A DNA stretch of 64,000 nucleotides, from positions 62,001 through 126,000 of the forward strand of contig NZ_JAGEPF010000007.1 of assembly GCF_017573465.1 (NCBI RefSeq), read 5' to 3'. The stretch is from Actinomadura violacea (lineage in GTDB: Bacteria > Actinomycetota > Actinomycetes > Streptosporangiales > Streptosporangiaceae). Each line of letters begins with the position of its first letter. The first letter of the stretch is position 1. A program made the translations under genes and the position numbers. Positions 49,652-58,427 of this stretch are shown piece after piece. Under the pieces are notes generated by a model that did no database searches, was not told where the DNA came from, and was given only the letters and a program-made list of their open reading frames with translations.

Positions 49652-50212
49652 TCATGCGCCGATGTAGTCGAGGGAGTGGGTCCAGAAGAAGCTGTCGTTG
49701 TCGACGTAGTAGTCGTAGGACGACCAGTTGTAGCGGTAGCTCGACGGCCATGGATTTCCCCAATAGACCATGTTCGAGCTGTCGTCGTAGCCGTACAGGA
49801 CCTCCATGTGCCCGCCGCCGCTCGTCCATTGGATGCGGGCGATCACGGGCCGCCGCGCGTCGATCTCGCGGGTGACGGCCCAGTAGTAGAGGTGGCCGTC
49901 CACGTAATTGCCGGGGCTGATCCCGATCTTGCGGAACGCCGTCTGGTCGTTGGCGAGCGTCGCCTGGCTGTTGGGGCAGGACGAATTCACGGACCGGTCG
50001 AAGGCGAGGTTGCAGAACTGGTTCTGGCTGTAGTCCTTGCCCATGAAGGCGGCCACGGTGTCGCCGGACGCGGCCCAGCACCAGTTGGACATCTCCTGCG
50101 CCTGCATCGAGATGTCGAGCCGCAGGGCGGCTGCGTCGGCGGTGCCGGGCACGGCCGCGACGGCCAGCGCCAGCGCGCAGACGGCGGCGCTCCGGCCGAA
50201 ACGTACATGCAT
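49652..50212 (-). CDS. Secreted papain-like cysteine protease (C70/AvrRpt2-like)
   Basis: A 186-residue exported protease. The signal peptide ends at about 28 (AVAAVPGTADAA). The catalytic Cys is in QEMSNWCWAASGDTVAAFMG (about 45), the His in SGGGHMEVLYGYDD (about 135) and the Asn/Asp position in YWGNPW (about 150). This order and spacing match papain-like C39/C70 enzymes such as AvrRpt2. Two further Cys in FCNLAF and SSCPNS may form a disulfide. The ATG at 50212 lies nine bases after GGAGGAG. It leads a two-gene operon with the exported protein downstream. Confidence 0.86.
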   Translation of the reverse strand: MHVRFGRSAAVCALALAVAAVPGTADAAALRLDISMQAQEMSNWCWAASGDTVAAFMGKDYSQNQFCNLAFDRSVNSSCPNSQATLANDQTAFRKIGISPGNYVDGHLYYWAVTREIDARRPVIARIQWTSGGGHMEVLYGYDDSSNMVYWGNPWPSSYRYNWSSYDYYVDNDSFFWTHSLDYIGA

Positions 50213-50370
50213 GAGAGCGAACTCCTCCGGGGCGGGGGTGGGGACCTTCGGACGTCCGCGGAACGTCAAAAGAATGGTCGGCCCGCGACCGGTCAGAGGC
50301 AACCCCTGCGGCGCCGGAGGCATTTCAACGTATACGCCGCCATAAATTGAACGGGTTTCTCCGGGGGGTC

Positions 50371-51258
50371 TCAGTCCCATTCCCAGCGGATGCCGTGCAC
50401 TCCGGGCCGCACTTCCATCTCGGCCACGTGGACGGCGCGCCAGCCGGACAGCCGGAGCTCCGCCACGTCCGCCGGGGGCGTCACCGTGTTCGGCTGCCAG
50501 ACGCGGAGGCAGCGGGCCGGCAGGGCGTCCGGCTCGAAATGGACGTGCAGCAGGTACATGTGCATGGGGTGGCGGAACCACCGCTGGTAGAAGGTCGCCT
50601 CGGGGCCGCCGCGGCTGTAGCCGAACTCGTAGTCGACCATGTACGTCTCGCCGCGCCGCAGCGGGTGCTCGAACAGCAGCTCCGCGGCGGTGACCCCGGC
50701 TTCCGGGTCGGTGCGCACCTGGCCGAGGCGGCAGTGGGACGCCCGGCGGATGTCGGGCAGCATCTCCTTCTCGCAGTAGTGCACCGCCACGTGCCTGTCG
50801 ACGCCGTCGGTGCGGGCCTGGAACACCACGCGCGTGCGCACCGACCGCTCGTCCCGCCCGGCGCCGACGCGGACCGTCTCGTCGCAGCTCAGCCAGCGCA
50901 GCTGACCGTCGACCGGGTTGCGGATCTGGTCGAGCAGCCGGTCGACGCTGGCGTGCACCTGGCTGACGTCGCGGTACGACAGCGCGCCGGGCACGTTGTG
51001 GGCCCACCGGCCGCGCGGGCGGCGCGGCCCCAGCAGCGCGGTCAGGGAACCGGGCGCGAGTTCGAGGATCTCCTCGAGCGCCTGGACGGCGGACAGCGAC
51101 CGGGACCGCTCCGGGCGGCACCTGCCGCGCTGCCAGTTGCTGAGGCTCGCGACGCTGACCTGGATCCCGCGCTCGGCGAGCCTGGCATGGAGCCGTTCCA
51201 GGCCCAGCCCTCGGGCCTGGACCGCCGTCCGCAACACACTGTCGAACGAATCCGCCAT
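50371..51258 (-). CDS. XRE-type HTH protein with a large C-terminal domain of unknown function
   Basis: A 295-residue protein. The N-terminal helix-turn-helix (about 5-65) reads RLHARLAERGIQVSVASLSNWQRG, divided as LHARLAERGIQ and VASLSNWQRG. The rest (about 75-295) is beta-rich with many Trp, His and Arg residues (VRTRVVFQARTDGVDRHVAV, FWQRW-like FYQRWFRHPMHMYLLHVHF) and unassigned. The ATG at 51258 follows AGGAGGATCC. It is transcribed towards the protease operon and may regulate it. Confidence 0.8.
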   Translation of the reverse strand: MADSFDSVLRTAVQARGLGLERLHARLAERGIQVSVASLSNWQRGRCRPERSRSLSAVQALEEILELAPGSLTALLGPRRPRGRWAHNVPGALSYRDVSQVHASVDRLLDQIRNPVDGQLRWLSCDETVRVGAGRDERSVRTRVVFQARTDGVDRHVAVHYCEKEMLPDIRRASHCRLGQVRTDPEAGVTAAELLFEHPLRRGETYMVDYEFGYSRGGPEATFYQRWFRHPMHMYLLHVHFEPDALPARCLRVWQPNTVTPPADVAELRLSGWRAVHVAEMEVRPGVHGIRWEWD

Positions 51259-51384
51259 CGCCGGATCCTCCTGATGAGCGCGCCTACCCGACGACTGAAG
51301 ATCATCAAGGACCAGGAGTCACGAGGAACGTACTGACTCGCCGTCCAAGAGTCCAGATCGCCGCCACCGGGCAGCCGGTCGTCT

Positions 51385-51663
51385 GCGTGTTCTGGATCAA
51401 CGTGCCGATCGGGCCGGCCACGATGGGCCTCGCCGCGCGGTGGCTGCCGGAGTCCACCGCGCCGCGGGCGCGCCGCCTCGACCTGCGCGGCGTGGCCGTG
51501 CCGAGCGCCGCGCTGACGTTGGTGGCGTTCCCGCTGATCCAAGGCCGGCAGGCGGGCTGGCCGGGCTGGAGGGCTGGGCGTGCCTGGCCGCGAGCCTGCC
51601 GTGCCTGGCCGCCTGCGCCGCCCGTCCAGCCGAGCCCGCCACGGCCCCCGAACCGAGGCGGTA
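51385..51663 (+). pseudogene. Remnant of a DHA2-type MFS drug transporter
   Basis: A fragment with the EmrB/QacA hallmark CVFWINVPIGPATMGLAARW, here read as VFWINVPIG then LAARWLPES (51387-51460), continuing to LDLRGVAVPSAALTLVAFPL in one frame. After IQGRQAGWPGW (about 51560) the homologous continuation LEGWACLAASLPCLAACAAR appears in another frame, a clear frameshift. Both ends of a normal 14-helix transporter are absent. It has no ribosome site. This is decayed DNA. Confidence 0.72.
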
Positions 51664-51680
51664 GTCCGGCCGGGCCCGGG

Positions 51681-53258
51681 TCAGTGGTGGCCGTCGTTGC
51701 GGGGGCGTTCCAGGACGAAGGTGTCGACGGGTTTCGTGGCGCCGCCGGGACCGGTGACGGCGTAGTAGGTGACGTTCATCGTGGTCTTGCCCCCGGGCCT
51801 CCCCGGGTCGACCTGGAAAGCGCAGAACCCGTACGGGTTGATCTTGTCGCGGAAGGCCGACCAGGGCGCCGGCTCGTCGACGTAGACCGGCTTGTAGTGG
51901 TTCAGGAGCTTCGGGTCGCGTTCGGTGCCGCGTTCCACGATGACCTTGGCCTTGGGCGTGTCGTAGAGGAGCTAGTTGGAGGTGAATCCCATCCCGCCGC
52001 CTCCGATGACGAGGTGGACGGTGCCCCGGCCGGTGTCGGCGCGGTGCGGGTCGGTGGAGACGGGGATGGGCGTCATCGTGGAGTTGCCCTGGTGCCCGCG
52101 GACGGGATGCGAGCGTTCGTAGTGGTGTTCGTGGCCGCATACGACCAGGTCGACGCCGTACTGGTCGAACAGCGGCAGCCACGCCCTGCGGACGCCGAGG
52201 TCGGCGCCGTTGGAGTCGGCCGTGGAGATGACGACCTGGTGCATGCACACCACGATCCAGTCGATGCCGCGGTCGGCGCGGGCGCGGCGCAGTTCGTCCT
52301 CCAGCCAGCGCCGCTGCGCGCCGGCGGAGTAGCCGCTGATGTAGGTCGCGCCGCCGTCCTGCAGCGCGACGTCGTCGTTCTGCAGGACGATGACCCGCAC
52401 GGAGCCGGCGGTGAACGCGTACCAGAGTCCCTGGAACTCGTCGTCGCCGCCGTTGCCCGGCACCTCGAAGTAGGTCTGGAAGGCGCGGAACCCGATCGGG
52501 CCGTTGCCCTTCTCGTTCTCGTGGTTGCCGGCCGCCGGCATCCACGGCCGGTTCCGCGCGGAGCGGCTGGTGTTGATGAACCAGTCCCGCCACACCCGGG
52601 TCGGGTTCCCCGACAGCTGGGCGTAGCACAGGTCGCCGTTCATCAGGTGGAACAGGGGCGCGGCCCGTTCGACGGCGGTGGTGGTGTCGCCGGCGAACGG
52701 GGAGCCGTAGTTGTCCTGCGTCCACAGGGTGATCTGCTCGGTCGGCATGGCCTTGTTGACCTGCGGGGTGGCCTGGTCGCCGAAGCTGGTGAAGGTGAGG
52801 GGGCGGCGGCCGCGCGGGGCCGTCCGGAACGTGCCGGCCTCGGGCGTGGCGCCGTCGTGGACGGCCAGGTAGAGGTACTCGGTGTCGGGCCGCAGCCCGC
52901 GGATCCGGGCGTGGTGCGAGCGGACCTCCTCGCGGGTGACCGGGTCCCGGTAGGCGCGGGTGTCGGCGCCGTACGTCCGGCCGAGGCCGCCGGTGAGCGT
53001 GCCGACCATGACGCGCGGGTTGCGGACCGGCAGCGGCGTCTGCCACGAGACGGTCATCTCGGACGAGGCGTCCGAGCCGAACTGCAGGTGGAGGCCGGAG
53101 ACGCTCGGTGCGCCGGCCCGGCCGGGGGAGTGGAGCAGCAGCGGGGACGGTGCGGCCGCGCGGGCCGGGGCGGTGTCGAGGGCGAGCAGGGTCGCGCCGG
53201 CGCCGGCGGCGGTGAGGACGCCGCGGCGGGAGATCGGGGGCCTTTCCGGTGAGCTCAA
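51681..53258 (-). pseudogene. Secreted purple-acid-phosphatase-like metallophosphoesterase, interrupted by an in-frame amber codon
   Basis: A Tat-exported phosphoesterase split by one TAG (complement of 51972-51974). The first 428 residues hold the twin-arginine signal (ISRRGVLTAAGAGATLL), a fibronectin-like N-domain and the five metallophosphoesterase motifs: FGDQAT, MNGDLCYAQ, AAGNHENEK, VCMHQVV and VCGHEHHYERSHP. In the same frame after the TAG the sequence goes on for 97 codons (LLYDTPKAKVIVERGTERD ... ERPRNDGHH) like an intact C-terminus, probably CAG changed to TAG. A TTG start at 53258 follows AGGAG. Metal ligands lie before the stop, so a truncated active enzyme is possible. Confidence 0.78.
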
Positions 53259-53294
53259 GGACGCTCCTCAGGGGGAGGGGGATCGAGCGGGGCG

Positions 53295-54356
53295 TCAGGC
53301 AGGGGTGCGGATGGCGGCGCCGTCCAGGCCGGGACGGACGAGGATCTTGATGTGGTCCTCGGGGCGGCGGAGCGCGTCGACCGCGGCGGGGACGCCCGCC
53401 AGGCCGACCTCGCCGGTGATGAGGGACGCGGCGTCGACCGTGCCGTCGGCGATGCGGCGGAGCGTCGCCGCGTACTCCTCGTGCGGGTAGACCAGGCACA
53501 TCTCGATGACCAGGTCCTTGTAGACGCCCACGACGGGGCGGATGACGTCGTCGGACATCACGGCGCCGATCTGCATGATCCGGGTGCGCGGCGGGACGGC
53601 GTGCATCAGCCGGTTGAGCAGGCCCGTCGCGGAGACGCAGTTGAACACGGTCAGCGCCTGGCCGGCGGAGGCGAGCGACCGCCACACCTCGACCGGGTCC
53701 TGGTCGGCGGGGTCGAGGACGCGGTGCGCGCCGAGCCGCAGCGCCGTCTCGCGCCGCAGCCGCGACGGGTCGGACACCACGATCGGCGCGACGCCCCGCT
53801 CGGCGAGGCCGGCGACGACGCCGAGCCCGATCGGCCCGGCGCCGACCACGACGGCGCTGCCGTCCGGGCCGATGCCGGTGCGCGCGACGTTGCCGAACCC
53901 GACGGCGAGCGGTTCGGTCAGCGCCGCGACGGCCGGCGGCACATGGTCGGGGACGGGCTCCAGCGCCATGGCCTGCAGTACCATGCGCTCGCCGTAGCCG
54001 CCGGGGAAGTCGTTGCTGTAGCCGATGCCGCGGACGACGCCCGCCGCGTCGATCGCCCACGGCAGCGCGACCGCGTACTGCCCTTCGACGACGCCGGGGG
54101 TGTCCGGGCCGGCCGCCAGGACGCGGACGCTGAACTCGTGGCCGAGCACCACGTCCCGCGCCGGGTCGAACAGGAACATGTCGACGCCGCTGTCCCGCGA
54201 CGCCTCCAGGAAGTCGCCGGTGTGGGCGAGGGCCGACAGGTCGGACCCGCAGATGCCGCACGCGACCGTCTCCACCAGCACCTGGCCCGGGCCGGGCTTC
54301 GGCTCGGGGATCTCGTCGGTGACGAGCCGTCCACCGCGCATGACCGTCGCACGCAT
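53295..54356 (-). CDS. Zinc-type medium-chain alcohol dehydrogenase
   Basis: A 353-residue NAD(P)-dependent dehydrogenase. The catalytic zinc set is Cys in GICGSD (about 36), His-Glu in VVLGHEFSVR (about 70) and a Glu near TEPLAVG. The Rossmann motif is VVVGAGPIGLGVVAGLAE (about 165-182). The usual four structural Cys are missing. It starts just after the oxidoreductase stop, with GGAG upstream, and lies ahead of the phosphoesterase, so the three genes form an operon divergent from a PaaX-like repressor. Likely oxidises an alcohol formed by the monooxygenase. Confidence 0.9.
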   Translation of the reverse strand: MRATVMRGGRLVTDEIPEPKPGPGQVLVETVACGICGSDLSALAHTGDFLEASRDSGVDMFLFDPARDVVLGHEFSVRVLAAGPDTPGVVEGQYAVALPWAIDAAGVVRGIGYSNDFPGGYGERMVLQAMALEPVPDHVPPAVAALTEPLAVGFGNVARTGIGPDGSAVVVGAGPIGLGVVAGLAERGVAPIVVSDPSRLRRETALRLGAHRVLDPADQDPVEVWRSLASAGQALTVFNCVSATGLLNRLMHAVPPRTRIMQIGAVMSDDVIRPVVGVYKDLVIEMCLVYPHEEYAATLRRIADGTVDAASLITGEVGLAGVPAAVDALRRPEDHIKILVRPGLDGAAIRTPA

Positions 54357-54358
54357 CG

Positions 54359-55573
54359 TCACTTCTCCTCCGCGTTCGCCTCGGCGAGGACCTGGCCGTG
54401 CTTGTCGAACGCGGCCATGACGCTCTGCTTGAGCGCGCCGATGAACCGCTCGTTGTTGGCGTTGGCCCACGACAGGCTGGCGGTGCGTCCCGCGTTGAGG
54501 CCGCGGAAGTGCGGGACGACGTGCTCGGCGAACAGCTCGTAGCCGCGGCGGGTGGCGGCCGGGTCGGCGCAGTTGTGGCCGAGCAGCAGGAACGTGCCGA
54601 AACCGCCGGTCTCCTCGATGAGCGCCTCGATCGCCTCGATCGCGTCGTCGGGGGTGCCGATGACGGCCCGCCCGAACGTCGGGAAGCCCTCGGTCGTCCA
54701 CTGTTCGACGGCGCTCTCGGCGGTCTTGCCCCACGGCATCGTCATGCCGCTGAGCTGCTCGATGTAGTGGACGAAGTCGAGCACGCCCCACTGCGCCTCC
54801 TCGCGCGCGCGCTCGCGGGTCTCGGCGATGTGCATCGGCGCGACGAGCCGCCACCGCGACCGGTCCGCAACGTGCCCGTGCTCGGCGGCGGTCTTCTCGT
54901 ACACGTTCCAGTTCGGCATGAGCGCCTCGTAGCCGGTCGGGTCCGACGCCGCCAGCGACAGCAGCGACAGCCCGTGCCGTCCGCCGAGGACCGCGCCGCT
55001 CGGCGAGATGGTGGACGCGACCGCGATCTCCACGCCGCCGGGCGTGAACGGCGCGAGCTGGACGCGGGCCTCCTCCAGCGTGAACCAGCCGGTCTTGGCG
55101 GTGACGGTCTCACCGCGCAGCAGCGGGACGAGCGCGTCCAGCGACTCGGCCATCATGTCCCGCTGCCGCATCGGGTCGATGCCCATCATGAACGCGTCGG
55201 ACGGGAGCTGGCCGGGGCCGGTGCCGAGCATGACCCGGCCCATCGTGAGGTGGTCGAGCAGCGCGATCCGGTCGGCCAGCATCAGCGGCTGGTGGTAGGG
55301 GAGCGAGCTGACGCCGGTGCCGAGCCGGATCCGCCGCGTCCGCTCGGCGGCGGCCGCGATGAACACCTCCGGCGAGGCGATGATCTCCATCCCGGCCGAG
55401 TGGTGCTCGCCGATCCACGCCTCCTCGTACCCGAGCCCGTCGAGGTGCTCGACGAGCGACAGGTCGCGCCTGAGCTGGAGGGCGGGGTTGCCGCCGAGCC
55501 GGTGGTAGGGGGCGATGAACACGCCGAATCGGGTGGGGCCTCGCCCCTGGGAGCTGTCTTGCGCCTCGGACAC
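54359..55573 (-). CDS. LLM-class flavin/F420-dependent oxidoreductase (limonene monooxygenase-like)
   Basis: A 404-residue luciferase-like monooxygenase. Characteristic segments are RFGVFIAPYHRLGGNPALQL, GYEEAWIGEHHSAGMEIIAS, RIRLGTGVSSLPYHQPLMLA and GRVMLGTGPGQLPSDAFMMG, which match the limonene 1,2-monooxygenase group. It probably hydroxylates or epoxidises a hydrophobic substrate using FMNH2. The GTG at 55573 follows GGAGGAG; a start at 55600 falls in the operator. It leads the operon with the alcohol dehydrogenase. Confidence 0.9.
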   Translation of the reverse strand: MSEAQDSSQGRGPTRFGVFIAPYHRLGGNPALQLRRDLSLVEHLDGLGYEEAWIGEHHSAGMEIIASPEVFIAAAAERTRRIRLGTGVSSLPYHQPLMLADRIALLDHLTMGRVMLGTGPGQLPSDAFMMGIDPMRQRDMMAESLDALVPLLRGETVTAKTGWFTLEEARVQLAPFTPGGVEIAVASTISPSGAVLGGRHGLSLLSLAASDPTGYEALMPNWNVYEKTAAEHGHVADRSRWRLVAPMHIAETRERAREEAQWGVLDFVHYIEQLSGMTMPWGKTAESAVEQWTTEGFPTFGRAVIGTPDDAIEAIEALIEETGGFGTFLLLGHNCADPAATRRGYELFAEHVVPHFRGLNAGRTASLSWANANNERFIGALKQSVMAAFDKHGQVLAEANAEEK

Positions 55574-55590
55574 GCGGACTCCTCCGGAGT

Positions 55591-55632
55591 TATAGGACAC
55601 TTCTTTCTGAGAACGTGTATTTACGTCCTATA
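55591..55632. promoter_or_regulatory. Divergent operator between the LLM operon and the PaaX-like gene
   Basis: TATAGGAC (55591-55598) and GTCCTATA (55625-55632) are exact complements with a 26-base spacer, itself AT-rich. The site starts 18 bases from the monooxygenase and ends 50 bases from the PaaX-like gene. The most likely ligand is the adjacent PaaX-like repressor. Confidence 0.6.
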
Positions 55633-55682
55633 TGGGGGCAGGGGTAGGGTCAAGAGGCCGGAAGCGAGGAGTCTGGAGCCCG

Positions 55683-56519
55683 ATGGCAGTCGCCGAACCC
55701 GCCCTGCGGCGCCGTCCGGACGGCGGGCCGAGCGCCCGCGCCCTGGTGTTCACCCTGCTCGGCGAGTACGTCCGGTGGGCCGGCGAGGACACGGTGCCGC
55801 TGCGCGCGGTCGTCCCGGCGCTCGGCTCCCTCGGCGTCGCCGATGGAGCGACCCGGCGGGCCGTCACCCGGCTCGTCCACGAGGGCTGGCTCGCCGCCGA
55901 GCCCGTCGGCCGCCGCACCCGGCTGCGCCTGACGCCCCGCATGGTCCGGCTGCTGCGCCGCTGGACCGAGCGGCTCGTCCGCGCCGTCGAGAAGACCCCG
56001 TGGGACGGGGAATGGCGGATGCTGCTGCTGCGTCCCGCCGAACAGGCCCCGCAGCACGGCTGGCTCGCCGAACGCCTGGAGTTCGAGGGCTTCGGGCCGC
56101 TCGGCCGCGGAGTGTGGATCGCCGCAGACCCCGGCGGCGTCGACGCCGTCCGCGAACTGCTCGACGACCTGGGCCTGCGGCCGCACGCCACCTTCCTGAC
56201 CAGCCGGATCGGCTCGGGCGAGGAGGAACGCGCCCTGATCGGCCAGGCGTGGGACCTCCCCTCGATCCGGCCGCTGTTCACCGACTTCATCGACCGCTTC
56301 GCGGGCCTGGAGCCCGGCACCGACGAGGAGGCGTTCGTCGCCCGCCTCCGGATGGTGCACGCCTGGCGCCTGGTGTTCGACCGCGACCCGCGGCTCCCGA
56401 CCGTGTTCCTGCCGGACGACTGGCCCGGCGAGCAGGCGACCGAACTGTTCATCAACAACTGGCTGAGCTGGTACGAACCCGCCGACCGCTGGTGGAACCG
56501 CCTCTGCGCCGCCCCGTGA
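55683..56519 (+). CDS. PaaX-family transcriptional regulator
   Basis: A 278-residue GntR-like/PaaX repressor. The N-terminal winged helix (about 15-85) reads SARALVFTLLGEYVRWAGE and ATRRAVTRLVHEGWLAAEPV. The central and C-terminal PaaX parts (about 100-275) carry WDGEWRMLLLRPAEQ and WRLVFDRDPRLPTVFLPDDW. PaaX proteins normally sense phenylacetyl-CoA or a related thioester. The ATG at 55683 lies a few bases after GGAG. The operator in the gap suggests it controls the monooxygenase operon and itself. Confidence 0.89.
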   Translation: MAVAEPALRRRPDGGPSARALVFTLLGEYVRWAGEDTVPLRAVVPALGSLGVADGATRRAVTRLVHEGWLAAEPVGRRTRLRLTPRMVRLLRRWTERLVRAVEKTPWDGEWRMLLLRPAEQAPQHGWLAERLEFEGFGPLGRGVWIAADPGGVDAVRELLDDLGLRPHATFLTSRIGSGEEERALIGQAWDLPSIRPLFTDFIDRFAGLEPGTDEEAFVARLRMVHAWRLVFDRDPRLPTVFLPDDWPGEQATELFINNWLSWYEPADRWWNRLCAAP

Positions 56520-56584
56520 GACCCCCGGCCCCGGGCCGTTCGCCGCACCGAGAAGGGGGGCGGGGGCTTCGGGCGTAAGAGAGC

Positions 56585-57268
56585 GTGAGCACCATCCATG
56601 CCTTCGGAAGGGTCCCGCATGGCCAACCCCCCAGCCCCAGCGGACCGGCCATGACGGGCGCGCCTTCCGGCCTCAGCCGGCCGGCGCGGCCGGAGCCGGA
56701 GCCGGAACCGTCCGACGCCGAGGTCATCGCCGCCTCGCGCCGGAACCCCGAGCGGTTCGCGGTCCTCTTCGACCGGCACTACACCGAGATACACCGCTAT
56801 GTCGGCCGGCGGCTCGGCACCGATGGCGCCGACGACATCGCCGCGGAGACCTTCCTGATCGCCTTCCGGCGCCGCGGGACGTTCGAGCCCGCGCACAGCT
56901 CCGTCCGGCCCTGGCTCTACGGCATCGCGACCCGGCTGATCAGCCGCCACCGCCGCGACGAGCTGCGGCGCTACCGGGCGGTGGCCCGGATGCCCGCCGA
57001 TGACGTCGTCGAGAGCCACGAGAACAGCGTGGCCGCCGCGGTGACGGCCGCCGGGTTCGGCCTGAGCCCGGTGCTGGCCGGGCTGCGGCATGGCGACCGG
57101 GACGTCCTGCTCCTGGTCGCGCTGGCCGACCTCACCTATCCCGAGGTCGCCGAAGCGCTCGGAATCGCCTACGGCACGGTCTGCTCCCGCCTGAGCCGCG
57201 CCCGCAAGCACGTCCGCGCGGCCCTGCGCGCCGCCGGCCACACCGTTGAGGAGGACGACCGTGGATGA
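56585..57268 (+). CDS. ECF-type RNA polymerase sigma factor
   Basis: A 227-residue ECF sigma factor. After a Pro-rich N-terminus (about 1-45), region 2 (about 48-120) reads VIAASRRNPERFAVLFDRHY, DDIAAETFLIAFRRRGTFE and RPWLYGIATRLISRHRRDEL. Region 4 (about 150-215) reads LRHGDRDVLLLVALADLTYP and GTVCSRLSRARKHVRAALRA. The GTG at 56585 has a poor ribosome site; an ATG at 56651 would skip the linker. Its stop overlaps the start of the next gene by a few bases, coupling them. Confidence 0.9.
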   Translation: MSTIHAFGRVPHGQPPSPSGPAMTGAPSGLSRPARPEPEPEPSDAEVIAASRRNPERFAVLFDRHYTEIHRYVGRRLGTDGADDIAAETFLIAFRRRGTFEPAHSSVRPWLYGIATRLISRHRRDELRRYRAVARMPADDVVESHENSVAAAVTAAGFGLSPVLAGLRHGDRDVLLLVALADLTYPEVAEALGIAYGTVCSRLSRARKHVRAALRAAGHTVEEDDRG

Positions 57269-58427
57269 CCTGACCATCATCGAGCAGATGCACGTCCCCG
57301 AGCCGCCGCCCTCTCCGCAGACCGCCGCCGCCGCCCGCCGCCGCCTGCTGCAAGAGGCGGCGGGAGCAAGGTCCCGGCGCATCCACCGCAGTGCTCCGCT
57401 GCCTCGATCGCGGCGCACGATGGTCCTCACCGCGGGAGCCACCGCATGCGCGCTGGCCGTCGGGTCGTGGATGACCTACAAGTGGGAGACGCGGCCCCTG
57501 TACCACCCCGAACCGCTGGCCGGGCAGAGCGGACCGGCCTCCACGTTCCTGCTCACGGCCGCGGACGCGAAGACCCGGCACGCCTCCGACGGGCGGCTGT
57601 GGTACGTGCACCGGGTCGTGGGCGAAACGGTCGTGGCCGCGTCTCCGTACCGCCCCGGCGTCCACTACACCGTGCAGACCACGCTCGATGACTACTCCGT
57701 CACGGCCAAGTCGGCGAAGGACTTCGGCGTACACCTTCCCTACAGCAACAAGGACTCGGCCGGCGTCGGCTGGAACGGCGGCGAGGTCGCCGTCCGCCCC
57801 GTGTCACCCGCCGACATGGCGGCCTGGAAGGCCGACTTTCAGCCCGGTGCCCAGGACCTCAGCCTCCAGCAGCCCGACGAGGAGCGGGGGCCGTTCAGGG
57901 GAGAGGGGGCCGAACTGGACTTCGACAACGCCGACGCCCTCAGCCTGCCCGCCGACCCGTCCAAGCTCCGTGCCTGGATCCTGAACTACGCGACGAAGTT
58001 CGATCACCGGCGGCTGAACGACCCGGACCTCTACCTGTTCACCGGCGCCCCCATCTTCCTGGTCGACCGGGTCGTCAGCGACCGGGTGCGGATCGCCACC
58101 TACCGGATGCTCGCCGGCCTGAAGGGCGTGCGGATGATCACTGGCACCGATGCGGACGGGCGCACCGGCAAGGGCGTCGCCATGCGGCAGACCACCGGCG
58201 ACTACGGCACGATCGAATGGCAGCTGCTCATCGACCCCGAAACCGGAAGGCTCACCGCCAGCCAGGGCATCGTGGTGACCCCGGGCCGCAAGAACGCCGG
58301 TCTGCGCCCCGGCACCCGGGAGTTCTTCGAGATCGTCAAGAAGGCCGAGTGGACCAACGCGCCCACCAAGAGCCTCGTCCCCAAGTCGGTGACCGACCCG
58401 ATCCTGGAACCCCCGACCGGGGACTAG
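57261..58427 (+). CDS. CU044_5270-like membrane protein paired with the ECF sigma factor
   Basis: A 388-residue protein with a short cytoplasmic N-terminus (about 1-48), one membrane segment (about 50-70; TMVLTAGATACALAVGSWM) and a large extracellular domain (about 85-388). This layout, and the sequence style (TFLLTAADAKTRHASDGRLWYVHR), fits CU044_5270 proteins, which are encoded next to ECF sigma factors and may act as their membrane sensor or anti-sigma. The GTG at 57261 lies within the sigma factor's end, after GAGGAGGAC. Its stop shares the CTAG with the convergent SDR gene. Confidence 0.84.
   Translation: MDDLTIIEQMHVPEPPPSPQTAAAARRRLLQEAAGARSRRIHRSAPLPRSRRTMVLTAGATACALAVGSWMTYKWETRPLYHPEPLAGQSGPASTFLLTAADAKTRHASDGRLWYVHRVVGETVVAASPYRPGVHYTVQTTLDDYSVTAKSAKDFGVHLPYSNKDSAGVGWNGGEVAVRPVSPADMAAWKADFQPGAQDLSLQQPDEERGPFRGEGAELDFDNADALSLPADPSKLRAWILNYATKFDHRRLNDPDLYLFTGAPIFLVDRVVSDRVRIATYRMLAGLKGVRMITGTDADGRTGKGVAMRQTTGDYGTIEWQLLIDPETGRLTASQGIVVTPGRKNAGLRPGTREFFEIVKKAEWTNAPTKSLVPKSVTDPILEPPTGD

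Noticed and set aside
51397..54261. A 954-residue minus-strand frame
   Set aside because: Arg/Pro-rich shadow of the phosphoesterase and alcohol dehydrogenase genes on the same strand.
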